This document shows positions 1-7,152 of a stretch of 64,000 bases of DNA, piece by piece. Each line of letters opens with the position of its first letter. Positions within the stretch are counted from its first letter, which is position 1. Source of the stretch: Clostridia bacterium (GTDB lineage Bacteria; Bacillota; Clostridia; Christensenellales; UBA1242); assembly GCA_900753315.1 (NCBI GenBank), contig CAADYP010000018.1:62001-126000 (forward strand), read 5' to 3'. The position numbers and the translations under genes are program-made. The notes below the pieces were generated by a model. It was not told the DNA's origin. It worked only from the letters and a program-made list of their open reading frames with translations, and made no database searches.

Positions 1-372
1 AGCATGCCTAAAAAAGTTGTGTTTTCTCGTGGTGGAGCATCAAAAAAAGTGTTTCAAGCATTGAGAATATATATAAATGGAGAACTTGACGGACTTGATA
101 TTTTGCTTGACGAACTTGTTGACATGCTTGCTCTTGGTGGAAGAGGTTGCGTTTTGACATTTCATAGTCTTGAAGACAGAATAGTAAAAAATGTTTTCAA
201 ACTTGACAGCACTGATTGTATATGTCCGCCAAAAACTCCAATTTGTATTTGTGGACACAAAGCAAAGACAATTTTGGTAAATAGAAAACCAATTATTGCG
301 ACAGAAGAAGAAAAAAAAGAAAATTCAAGAAGCACATGTGCCAAACTTCGTGTCGTTGAAAAAATCATTTAA
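1..372 (+). CDS. rsmH: 16S rRNA (cytosine1402-N4)-methyltransferase RsmH, C-terminal part
   Basis: This is the 3' end of rsmH (mraW); its start lies before the window, and the reading frame is open from base 1. RsmH methylates N4 of C1402 in 16S rRNA using S-adenosylmethionine. The visible 123 residues contain two family hallmarks: the FQALRI motif followed by an N-x-EL segment, and the block GGRGCVLTFHSLEDRIVK. A cysteine-rich stretch (CICPPKTPICICG) follows at the place where the family usually has a CxCPP segment. The gene stands 55 bases before an FtsL-position gene and a penicillin-binding protein, the usual rsmH-ftsL-pbp order of the dcw cluster. The identification is firm; only the N-terminal part is unseen. 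Confidence 0.96.
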   Translation, partial: SMPKKVVFSRGGASKKVFQALRIYINGELDGLDILLDELVDMLALGGRGCVLTFHSLEDRIVKNVFKLDSTDCICPPKTPICICGHKAKTILVNRKPIIATEEEKKENSRSTCAKLRVVEKII

Positions 373-427
373 AATGTGCTGAATTTGGTTTTTCAAACAT
401 ATAAACAAAAGGAGAAAAATAGAATAT

Positions 428-1174
428 ATGGATAGACTTGTTGCAGATATAGAGACTGAAGAAAAAATTGAAACAATAACTACACCTGTGACCGAGACAA
501 AGAAAGAAGAAGTTATTGTTCCAAAAATAAAAATAAGACTCAAACAAGAAGTTTCGCAAAAAGAGTCAGAACCAGCAAAAGAGCAGAACTTTGAAGAAGA
601 AAATTCCGTTTCATCACACAACGCATATATTTCTTCTTTTGGAGATTTGACAGTTGCGGACATAAAAAAACAAGAAGAAGACAAGAGAGTTGAAGAGTTT
701 AATGCAAAGAAAGATGAATTGTTGAAAAAGCAATTTGAGATTGCGGACAAAAGAGAAGAGAAAGAAGAAAAGCAAGAAGTCTCTCAAAATGTTATAGAAA
801 AACCCAACTATGATTTGATTGAAGAAAACAGAAAAGTTATCAAACTTAAACAGAGTGACAAAAAGAAAAGAACAAACTCAAAAAAGGTCGCTGGTATAGT
901 CATGGCTTGTACTTTGGGAGCAAGTGCTTTGGTGTGTGTTACAAACACAATCATTATTGACAATATGAGTTCAAATTTTACGCAAATTGACGAGACATAC
1001 AAGATGAACTTGAAGAAATATCTCAAACATATTTACGACCTTGACACAACAAAAAAGAGTATGGAGATGATTGAAACTTATCCAGAAGACATGCTTGATG
1101 CAGGCGATTTGGGGAAGGTTTCAAATTGGTTTGACAGACTTTGCAATTTCATAGTGGGAATGTTTGGAGGTTAG
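428..1174 (+). CDS. FtsL-position single-pass membrane protein
   Basis: The protein has 248 residues. Residues 1 to about 150 are a very charged, Glu/Lys-rich, probably disordered or coiled cytoplasmic segment; one transmembrane helix follows (about 152-175, VAGIVMACTLGASALVC), then about 70 residues outside the membrane. I find no clear family motif. Its place between rsmH and a class B penicillin-binding protein is that of ftsL, and a single-pass topology fits, but FtsL proteins are usually about 100-120 residues with a short cytoplasmic tail, so the long acidic tail is odd. The start ATG lies 13 bases after GGAG, a somewhat long spacing. The next gene begins 3 bases after the stop, so the two are surely co-transcribed. 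Role in division or sporulation septum is inferred only from position. Confidence 0.6.
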   Translation: MDRLVADIETEEKIETITTPVTETKKEEVIVPKIKIRLKQEVSQKESEPAKEQNFEEENSVSSHNAYISSFGDLTVADIKKQEEDKRVEEFNAKKDELLKKQFEIADKREEKEEKQEVSQNVIEKPNYDLIEENRKVIKLKQSDKKKRTNSKKVAGIVMACTLGASALVCVTNTIIIDNMSSNFTQIDETYKMNLKKYLKHIYDLDTTKKSMEMIETYPEDMLDAGDLGKVSNWFDRLCNFIVGMFGG

Positions 1175-1177
1175 ACT

Positions 1178-3073
1178 TTGCAACATTCTTATACTTTGTT
1201 TTCATTGCAAAAGAGAATAAAATCAATCTGTTTGGTGATTTTGCTTGTCTTTTGCAGTTTGAGTGTAAGATTGTTTGTCGTGCAAATAATAAATGGAAAA
1301 GAACTTCAACGAAAGGCAACAGACCAATGGACAAGAGACTTGGTTATGACTGCACCGAGAGGTTCTTTTTTTGATGCTACTGGCGACACGTTGGCTGTGA
1401 GCTACACAACTTATGATGTTTATGCGAGAGGGAGAGAAATAAAAGATTCTCAAACAACAGCAAAGACTTTGTCATCGCTTTTAGACTTAAATTTTGAAAA
1501 AACACTTGAAAAGGTATCAAAGAAAAATATTTCTGAAGTTTTGCTTAAAATGCAAGTGGAAGCGGAAGTTGCAGAGAAAATTTATGATGCAAAACTTGAT
1601 GGAATATATTTGACCGAAAATGTAGGAAGATATTATGTTTATGGCAATCTCATGACCCAACTTTTGGGATTCTCTTCAATCGACAACAATGGACAAGCTG
1701 GCCTTGAAGCATATTTAAATGATTATTTGACAGGTGATGAAGGATATAGTTTTGTTCAAAGCGACTTACAAGGGAAAGAGATAGGGGGAAGTATAAGATA
1801 TTATGTCAGTGGAATTGCTGGTGATAATGTTATACTTACAGCAAACAGCAAGATCCAACTCATTTTGGAGAGAGTTTTGCAAAATGCATACACAGAACAA
1901 AAAGCGAAAGGTGTGACTGGAATTGTTATGAATGCCAAAACAAGTGAAATTTTGGCAATTTCTTCAAAACCGAGTTTTGATTTAAACGAACCACCACGAG
2001 AAGACCTTTCAGCACTTTTTGAACAATCAAAAATGAAGGCTGTAACTGACACTTATGAACCAGGTTCAACTTTTAAAATTTTGACAATTGCCGCAGCACT
2101 TGAAGAAGGGATTACAAACTTAAACGACCATTTTTATTGTCCAGGATTTAGAATTGTTGATGGTCAACGCATAAAATGCTGGAAGTCCATTGGGCATGGG
2201 AGTCAAACATTGACTGAAGCGTTTGCAAATTCGTGCAACTGTTGTTTTATGGACTTGGCACAAAGACTTGGAGTTGACAAATTTTATTCATATATGGAAA
2301 AATTTGGACTTGGCAAAAAAACTGGAATAACCATCAAAGGTGAAAGTGGTGGAATTTTGATGTCGAAGAAAAATGTAAAAACGGTTGACCTTGCAAGAAT
2401 GGGTTTTGGGCACGCCATAGCGGTTACACCTATTCAGCTTTTGTCGATTGTGGCAGGTATAACTGGTGGTGGAATTTGGAAAACACCAACAGTTATAAAA
2501 GAAATAAAAAATGTGTCAGGACGAGTGACATATTCTCCAAAGATTGAGCAAAGGAGAATAATCTCACAAAAGACAAGTCAAATCGTAAATCAACTTTTGC
2601 AGAAAGCAGAAAACAAGAAAGCGGATTTTTCATTTGTTGAAGGTTACAATGTGGGTGGTAAAACAGGAACGGCACAAAAGTATGACGAAAATGGATGTAT
2701 TGCACAAGGCAAATATATTTCTAGTTTCATAGGGACTTATCCCGCCGATAATCCTGACTATCTTTTTATGATTTTGGTTGACGAACCGAGTGCTGGTGCT
2801 TATTATGGTGCATTGGTTGCGGCGCCTTATGGAAAAAGTTTTTTCAGCAAACTTTTTGAGTTTTATGACATGAAAAAAGACAATGACACAACAGTTCTTG
2901 AAGAAGTCATCATGCCACAAATTGTTGGAATGAGTTTGGCAAATGCTTTGGTAGAAATTAAAAAAGCGGGACTTGAATGTGAGATTGACGGAAGCGGCGG
3001 GGTGGTCAAAGCACAACTTCCGCCAGCAGGCACGAAGATATACAAAGGTAGCACAGTTTTGATTATTACCTAA
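1178..3073 (+). CDS. spoVD: Class B penicillin-binding protein, SpoVD/FtsI type, with PASTA domain
   Basis: This 631-residue transpeptidase cross-links peptidoglycan outside the membrane. It has one N-terminal membrane helix (about 15-35), a dimerisation region starting at APRGSFFD, and a transpeptidase domain with all three catalytic motifs: STFK with active-site Ser297, SCN at 352-354, and KTGT at 495-498. A single PASTA-like domain occupies the last 60 residues (from MPQIVGMSLANAL). One C-terminal PASTA unit matches SpoVD, although FtsI/PbpB proteins of Bacillota can look alike, so the symbol is a best guess. Translation starts at TTG 1178, seven bases after GGAGG (1166-1170) that lies inside the end of the preceding gene. 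No mraY, murD or ftsW follows; the dcw-type run stops here. Confidence 0.9.
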   Translation: MQHSYTLFSLQKRIKSICLVILLVFCSLSVRLFVVQIINGKELQRKATDQWTRDLVMTAPRGSFFDATGDTLAVSYTTYDVYARGREIKDSQTTAKTLSSLLDLNFEKTLEKVSKKNISEVLLKMQVEAEVAEKIYDAKLDGIYLTENVGRYYVYGNLMTQLLGFSSIDNNGQAGLEAYLNDYLTGDEGYSFVQSDLQGKEIGGSIRYYVSGIAGDNVILTANSKIQLILERVLQNAYTEQKAKGVTGIVMNAKTSEILAISSKPSFDLNEPPREDLSALFEQSKMKAVTDTYEPGSTFKILTIAAALEEGITNLNDHFYCPGFRIVDGQRIKCWKSIGHGSQTLTEAFANSCNCCFMDLAQRLGVDKFYSYMEKFGLGKKTGITIKGESGGILMSKKNVKTVDLARMGFGHAIAVTPIQLLSIVAGITGGGIWKTPTVIKEIKNVSGRVTYSPKIEQRRIISQKTSQIVNQLLQKAENKKADFSFVEGYNVGGKTGTAQKYDENGCIAQGKYISSFIGTYPADNPDYLFMILVDEPSAGAYYGALVAAPYGKSFFSKLFEFYDMKKDNDTTVLEEVIMPQIVGMSLANALVEIKKAGLECEIDGSGGVVKAQLPPAGTKIYKGSTVLIIT

Positions 3074-3090
3074 AAATTTTTGTGCTATGA

Positions 3091-3119
3091 TTGATTAAAT
3101 TTTTCTTTTCCTATATAAT
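3091..3119 (+). promoter_or_regulatory. Sigma-A type promoter abutting the start codon
   Basis: TTGATT (3091-3096), 17-base spacer, TATAAT (3114-3119). The first ATG of the protease gene begins at the next base and a second in-frame ATG lies 6 bases after the -10 box, where transcription would be expected to start. No ribosome-binding site is present. Confidence 0.7.
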
Positions 3120-3851
3120 ATGAATATGATTTATGTAGTTATTGGACTTTTGGTAGCATTTGCGATTTTTGTTTGTTTTGCACTGGCTGTTGCAAGTTTT
3201 TCTTTTGACAACTATTACGAAAACTTGAAAAAGACAAATAAAATGAGAAACGGCTGTGGAGTGTCGACTTTGGATTATGTTGATGAGATAAATGACAAAT
3301 ATTTCGACTCAAAACTAAACATTATGCGTTGTCCAGAACATCAAGACCATTACAGTTCGGGTGTAGTTGCTTTGAGTGAAAAAACAATGGCTTCAAACAG
3401 CTTGGCATCACTTGCGATTGTATCTCACGAACTTGGACATGCACGACAAGACAGTCAAGGAAACAAACTTGTCACACATTGGAAAAGAAAACGCACAGGA
3501 AGAATAGTTGGATTGTTTTTTATGCCACTTGTGATTACAGGGGCTGTTTTAAGCGTTTTAAATATAGTCAAAGTTTTGCCAGAGCTTTTGTATTTAATTT
3601 TGGGTCTTTGTTTCTTAGGTGGTGCATTTGTTATTTTTGCATTTTCAATATTTCTCAAAATTAGAGAAATTAAGATTGAAAAAGAAGCATCAGATTTTGC
3701 AGTTGAATATCTTAAAGAAGTCTTGACAACTGACGAAATTAAGATTTGTAGAGATTTTTTAAACAGTGCAAGATTGACTTATTGGGCGAGCCTGTTTAAG
3801 GGTCTTTTGGGTTGGACTTTTCTTACAAAAAACGACAGCATGTTTAAATAA
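3120..3851 (+). CDS. YugP-type neutral zinc metallopeptidase, membrane bound
   Basis: The 243-residue protein has an N-terminal membrane helix (about 2-25), an HExxH zinc site in SHELGHARQ (around residues 103-107), and two further membrane helices in the middle (about 128-148 and 155-177), the layout of the zinc-dependent YugP family (Pfam Zn_peptidase_2). Substrates of this family are not well known. ATG 3120 is the longest start, but a TATAAT box ends at 3119, so the mRNA would begin near 3126, exactly at a second in-frame ATG; the true protein may start there (two residues shorter) from a leaderless message. The gene is downstream of the cell-wall synthesis genes but has its own promoter. 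Confidence 0.85.
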   Translation: MNMIYVVIGLLVAFAIFVCFALAVASFSFDNYYENLKKTNKMRNGCGVSTLDYVDEINDKYFDSKLNIMRCPEHQDHYSSGVVALSEKTMASNSLASLAIVSHELGHARQDSQGNKLVTHWKRKRTGRIVGLFFMPLVITGAVLSVLNIVKVLPELLYLILGLCFLGGAFVIFAFSIFLKIREIKIEKEASDFAVEYLKEVLTTDEIKICRDFLNSARLTYWASLFKGLLGWTFLTKNDSMFK

Positions 3852-3886
3852 TGCTGTCATTTTTTATTGTCTTTTAGCTATAGTTT

Positions 3887-4057
3887 TTAGTTGTTTTTGT
3901 CTACAAAACTTTTGCAGAAATGTTTTTGTTCGCCGTTTGGCATACATTCTCCATCGCCAATAGAAACATCGATTTGCATTTTGTTGCAATTGCAACCCTT
4001 TTCGTTGTAAACGCAATCTTTGACATTGCAACATACACCTTTGTTTATTTGTTCCAT
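3887..4057 (-). CDS. DUF1540 small cysteine-rich protein
   Basis: A 56-residue reading frame on the minus strand. It starts at ATG 4057 after an almost perfect AAGGAGGT ribosome site. The protein has seven cysteines, with the spaced pattern CCNVKDCVYNEKGCNCNKMQIDV and a last Cys in HFCKSF written here in two parts: the block at residues 9-25 and the one at 47-51. The arrangement, including the CVYN motif and the I-x-V after the third cysteine group, is that of DUF1540, a common short probably metal-binding protein of Clostridia with unknown function. It is convergent with the protease gene and divergent from the next small gene. Confidence 0.75.
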   Translation of the reverse strand: MEQINKGVCCNVKDCVYNEKGCNCNKMQIDVSIGDGECMPNGEQKHFCKSFVDKNN

Positions 4058-4157
4058 TTTTTACCTCCTTTTGATAGTATCCTTAAATTTAAAAAAAATA
4101 TTAAAAAATTGAATTTAAAAATTTTTCTAGCATATAATTTTATTGAGGTGAAAATTG

Positions 4158-4186
4158 TTGACATTCTAAAATTTTAGGTATAAAAT
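4158..4186 (+). promoter_or_regulatory. Sigma-A type promoter for small membrane protein gene
   Basis: TTGACA (4158-4163), 17-base spacer, TAAAAT (4181-4186), about 40 bases before the ATG at 4229. Confidence 0.65.
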
Positions 4187-4228
4187 TATTATGTAACAAA
4201 ATTACAAAACTATAAAAGGAGAAATATT

Positions 4229-4450
4229 ATGGCAAAGAAATCTGATTACTTTGGTTTGGGATATGTTGTAAGTCTTATCCTTGCAATCATTCCTGTAACA
4301 GCATGGATTTGTGGAGCAATTACAAGATTTTCTGAAGGAAAAATCGTAGCAGGACTTATTAGACTTATTTTTGGTTTCACTATCGTTTGGATCTGTGACC
4401 TTGTTTTGATGATTACAAACAAGCATATTTTGAGACTTTTGAATGTCTAA
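4229..4450 (+). CDS. Small two-helix membrane protein, unknown
   Basis: A 73-residue protein with two hydrophobic helices (about 10-32 and 42-62) separated by a short polar loop (TRFSEGK). It starts after AAAGGAGAAATATT. It has the layout of short membrane proteins common in gut Clostridia, without a known function. Its own promoter and terminator make it a single-gene unit. A second small membrane protein gene follows after the terminator. Confidence 0.7.
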   Translation: MAKKSDYFGLGYVVSLILAIIPVTAWICGAITRFSEGKIVAGLIRLIFGFTIVWICDLVLMITNKHILRLLNV

Positions 4451-4467
4451 TATTTACTAGTAAAAAG

Positions 4468-4490
4468 CAACTCAATTTGAGTTGTTTTTT
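4468..4490 (+). terminator. Rho-independent terminator
   Basis: CAACTCA (4468-4474), loop ATT, TGAGTTG (4478-4484), then six T. It ends the gene at 4229-4450. Confidence 0.8.
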
Positions 4491-4525
4491 CATTAAAAAT
4501 CAAAAAAATAAAAGGAGAAAAAAAT

Positions 4526-4759
4526 ATGCAAGAATATATAAACGCTTTTGACAATCTTCCACTTGTTGTAAAAATCATTTTTGCATTACCCATGCTTGAT
4601 ATTTTGTGGGCAATTTATCGTCTGTGCAAGTCTCTTTCAAAACAAAACACTGTTGGTATTGTGCTTGCAGTTTTGATGTTGATTGTTTGCCCTGCACTCT
4701 TCTGGCTTGTGGATATCATCACTTTGGCATTTACAGGAAAAGTTCTTTGGATTGACTAA
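4526..4759 (+). CDS. Small two-helix membrane protein, unknown
   Basis: A 77-residue protein with two hydrophobic segments (about 12-32 and 43-68) and a basic loop between them (RLCKSLSKQN), which would face the cytoplasm. It starts at ATG 4526 after AAAGGAGAAAAAAAT. Similar in size and layout to the preceding small protein, but the two sequences are not clearly related. No family recognised. Confidence 0.65.
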   Translation: MQEYINAFDNLPLVVKIIFALPMLDILWAIYRLCKSLSKQNTVGIVLAVLMLIVCPALFWLVDIITLAFTGKVLWID

Positions 4760-4820
4760 TTTGGTTTAAAAAATTTAAACAAATTCTTCAAACTTAAAGA
4801 AAAAATAAAAGTGAAAAAAA

Positions 4821-4845
4821 CACCTTAATTTTAAGGTGTTTTTTT
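4821..4845. terminator. Bidirectional terminator
   Basis: CACCTTAA-TT-TTAAGGTG (4821-4838) with seven A before and seven T after. It serves the small gene on the plus strand and glyS on the minus strand, which converge here. Confidence 0.85.
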
Positions 4846-4862
4846 ATTTGAAATTTTGAAAA

Positions 4863-6251
4863 CTAAAATTTGATTTTTTCTGCAACATATTTTGAAACTT
4901 CATCAATAGGAAGACGGATTTGTTCCATTGTGTCACGGTCACGGATAGTTACAGTGTCATTTTCAATTGTGTCGAAGTCGATTGTTACACAGAAAGGAGT
5001 TCCAATTTCGTCTTCACGGCGATATCTCTTTCCGATAGAACCTGCTTCGTCATAGTCACAGTTGAATTCTTTTGAAAGTTTTCTATAAACTTCTCTTGCC
5101 TTTTCTGAAAGTTTTTTAGACAATGGCAAAATTGCAACTTTGTAAGGTGCAAGGGCTGGTTTCAAGTGCAATACAACTCTTGTATCATTTTCGCCAACTT
5201 CTTCTTCGTCATATGCATTGCAAAGGATTGTCAAAAACATTCTATCCACTCCAAGTGCTGGTTCTACGACATATGGGATATATTTTTCGTTTGTAACAGG
5301 GTCAATATATTCCATGTTTTCACCGCTAAATTTTTGGTGTTGTGTAAGGTCATAATCTGTTCTGTCTGCAATTCCCCAAAGTTCTCCCCATCCAAATGGG
5401 AACAAAAATTCAAAGTCGCAAGTTGCTTTGCTGTAGAAACAAAGTTCTTCAGGTGAGTGGTCTCTTTCTCTCAAATTTTCTTTCTTTATTCCAAGGTCAT
5501 AGAGCCAATTTCTCATTTGTTCTTTATAGTATTTAAACCACTCAAGGTCTGTGCCTGGTTTGCAGAAAAATTCAAGTTCCATTTGTTCAAATTCACGAGT
5601 TCTAAAAATGAAATTTCCTGGTGTAATTTCGTTTCTGAAACTTCTTCCCATTTGTGCAATACCAAAAGGCATTCTTGGTCTTTGAGTTCTTACAACATTT
5701 TTATAATCCACAAACATTGCTTGTGCGGTTTCTGGTCTCAAATAAACTTCACTCTTTGCATCTTCTGTAACGCCCATAAAAGTTTTAAACATCAAGTTGA
5801 AGTTTCTAAGTCCAGTAAAATTACTTTTCCCACAATTTGGGCATTTTACATGATTTTCAGTAATAAATTTTTCAAGGTCAGCATTTTTCATTTCGCCAAC
5901 ATTGATGGCAAGGTTGTGTTCTCTTACATAGTTTTCTACCAAATTGTCTGCTCTGTGTCTTGTTTTGCATTCTTTACAGTCAATAAGTGGATCTGAAAAT
6001 CCTGCAAGATGTCCACTTGCTTGCCAAACTTTTGGGTTCATGATGATTGCAGCATCAATACCAATGTTGTATTCGTTTTCATGAACAAATCTTTTCCACC
6101 AAAGTTCCTTGATGTTTTTTTTGAGTTCGCTTCCGATTGGACCATAATCCCAACTGTTTGCAAGTCCGCCATAGATTTCGCTTCCTGGGAAAACAAATCC
6201 TCTTGCTTTGCAAAGATTTACGATTTTGTCCATTGTCAAATTTTCTTTCAT
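4863..6251 (-). CDS. glyS: Glycyl-tRNA synthetase, one-chain (alpha2) type
   Basis: A 462-residue class II aminoacyl-tRNA synthetase that charges tRNA-Gly. Landmarks: GGLANSWDYGPIG near the N-terminus, RPETAQAMFVDYKNV, class II motif 2 in RSFRNEITPGNFIFRTREFE, and motif 3 in ALGVDRMFLTIL. The C-terminal anticodon-binding domain follows (APYKVAILPLSK onward). It is the alpha2 form, not the GlyQ/GlyS tetramer. Start ATG 6251 is set by GGAGAAAATT just before it and by the MDKIVNLCKARGF start typical of the family; a longer frame to 6326 would run into the T-box leader. Expression should be controlled by that leader (uncharged tRNA-Gly). Confidence 0.97.
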   Translation of the reverse strand: MKENLTMDKIVNLCKARGFVFPGSEIYGGLANSWDYGPIGSELKKNIKELWWKRFVHENEYNIGIDAAIIMNPKVWQASGHLAGFSDPLIDCKECKTRHRADNLVENYVREHNLAINVGEMKNADLEKFITENHVKCPNCGKSNFTGLRNFNLMFKTFMGVTEDAKSEVYLRPETAQAMFVDYKNVVRTQRPRMPFGIAQMGRSFRNEITPGNFIFRTREFEQMELEFFCKPGTDLEWFKYYKEQMRNWLYDLGIKKENLRERDHSPEELCFYSKATCDFEFLFPFGWGELWGIADRTDYDLTQHQKFSGENMEYIDPVTNEKYIPYVVEPALGVDRMFLTILCNAYDEEEVGENDTRVVLHLKPALAPYKVAILPLSKKLSEKAREVYRKLSKEFNCDYDEAGSIGKRYRREDEIGTPFCVTIDFDTIENDTVTIRDRDTMEQIRLPIDEVSKYVAEKIKF

Positions 6252-6437
6252 AATTTTCTCCTTTTTTGTGATTGCACAGGAAAAACAAAAAAAACTGTGC
6301 TTAAAAAACCGCACAGGGGCGACCATTCAAGACCGCTGTTCCACCCTATTTCATAAGATGAATTATCTATCTTACCTTTTTAATGTCTTTACGCCGACAA
6401 GCGTCAAGCTATGGAGTTGCCAATTCCGTCATCACTT
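6252..6437 (-). promoter_or_regulatory. Glycine-responsive T-box leader with terminator
   Basis: On the minus strand the leader carries the T-box core AGGGTGGAACAGCGG (plus-strand 6333-6347). Downstream is an intrinsic terminator whose stem is CTGTGC/GCACAG with a GG-TTTTTTAA loop and a T-run (plus-strand about 6284-6318). T-boxes bind uncharged tRNA and switch terminator to antiterminator; since the gene is glyS the cognate tRNA should be tRNA-Gly. A GGC triplet in the 5' part of the leader could be the specifier, but I have not folded stem I. Confidence 0.88.
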
Positions 6438-6443
6438 GCAATC

Positions 6444-6472
6444 ATTATAGAGAAGTTTGGAAGAAAAGTCAA
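6444..6472 (-). promoter_or_regulatory. glyS promoter
   Basis: Read on the minus strand: TTGACT (6472-6467), 17-base spacer, TATAAT (6449-6444). Transcription would begin near 6437 and include the T-box leader. Confidence 0.75.
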
Positions 6473-6525
6473 CTTTGGAAGCAAATTTTACGACATAAAA
6501 CTATAAAAATTATAGCAAAGGCATC

Positions 6526-6554
6526 TTGACAGCACAACATGGATATGTTAAAAT
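6526..6554 (+). promoter_or_regulatory. Promoter for gene 6574-7056
   Basis: TTGACA (6526-6531), 17-base spacer, TAAAAT (6549-6554). Together with the divergent glyS promoter and its leader this accounts for the 322-base stretch 6252-6573. Confidence 0.7.
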
Positions 6555-6573
6555 TATGCGGTAGGAGAAAGAA

Positions 6574-7056
6574 ATGAAATTTGAATATAAATTTATGCAA
6601 CACTTTTTGAGTGGAGAAATAAGAACAGAAGACAAATTTTTGGAACTTGTACGTGACAGAGCAAATGAAATTATGAAGAAGTGTGACAATGTGCCATCTA
6701 TGAGAACTTCAAATGCTGTGCTTTTTGCAGTAACAGAAACAAGAAGAACAGGAGACACCCATACAGAATCTGTGAAATTTCAAGTAAGAGAAAATGCTCG
6801 CACTCACGCGCAAATCGAACAAGTCACAGTTTATGACACATACAGAAACAAAGACGGAATATTGGTAAGTGAGAATTCTGAAGGAATGTCTTTTGACACA
6901 AAAGAAAAGTCTGGAAAGTATATTCACACACAAGATAGAAGCAAAAAATCAACACATTCTTTCAAATATTATGCAGTTCCATTTTTTGGAAGAAAGCTTG
7001 TTTCAAATGTAGAAAAAACAGAATCTCCAATTCAAGAAATTATCAATGATTTATAA
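6574..7056 (+). CDS. Hypothetical soluble protein
   Basis: A 160-residue hydrophilic protein starting at ATG 6574 after TAGGAGAAAGAA. It has no signal peptide or membrane helix. The middle part is rich in Arg, Thr and Glu with alternating polar and hydrophobic residues (for example VTVYDTYRNKDG), suggesting beta strands. I do not recognise a family. It is a monocistronic gene with its own promoter and terminator. Confidence 0.6.
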   Translation: MKFEYKFMQHFLSGEIRTEDKFLELVRDRANEIMKKCDNVPSMRTSNAVLFAVTETRRTGDTHTESVKFQVRENARTHAQIEQVTVYDTYRNKDGILVSENSEGMSFDTKEKSGKYIHTQDRSKKSTHSFKYYAVPFFGRKLVSNVEKTESPIQEIINDL

Positions 7057-7076
7057 AACTAAATGTTGAAAAGAAA

Positions 7077-7104
7077 AACATCGGCGAAAATTCCGATGTT
7101 TTTT
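7077..7104 (+). terminator. Rho-independent terminator
   Basis: AACATCGG (7077-7084), 8-base loop, CCGATGTT (7093-7100), then T-run. Confidence 0.8.
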
Positions 7105-7152
7105 ATTGTCTCAAGTTGAACTAATTTTTAAGTTAGTTATTTATTTGAAATT

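Noticed and set aside
3920..4177. Plus-strand frame of 85 codons with hydrophobic content
   Set aside because: It runs antisense to the DUF1540 gene and has no ribosome site.
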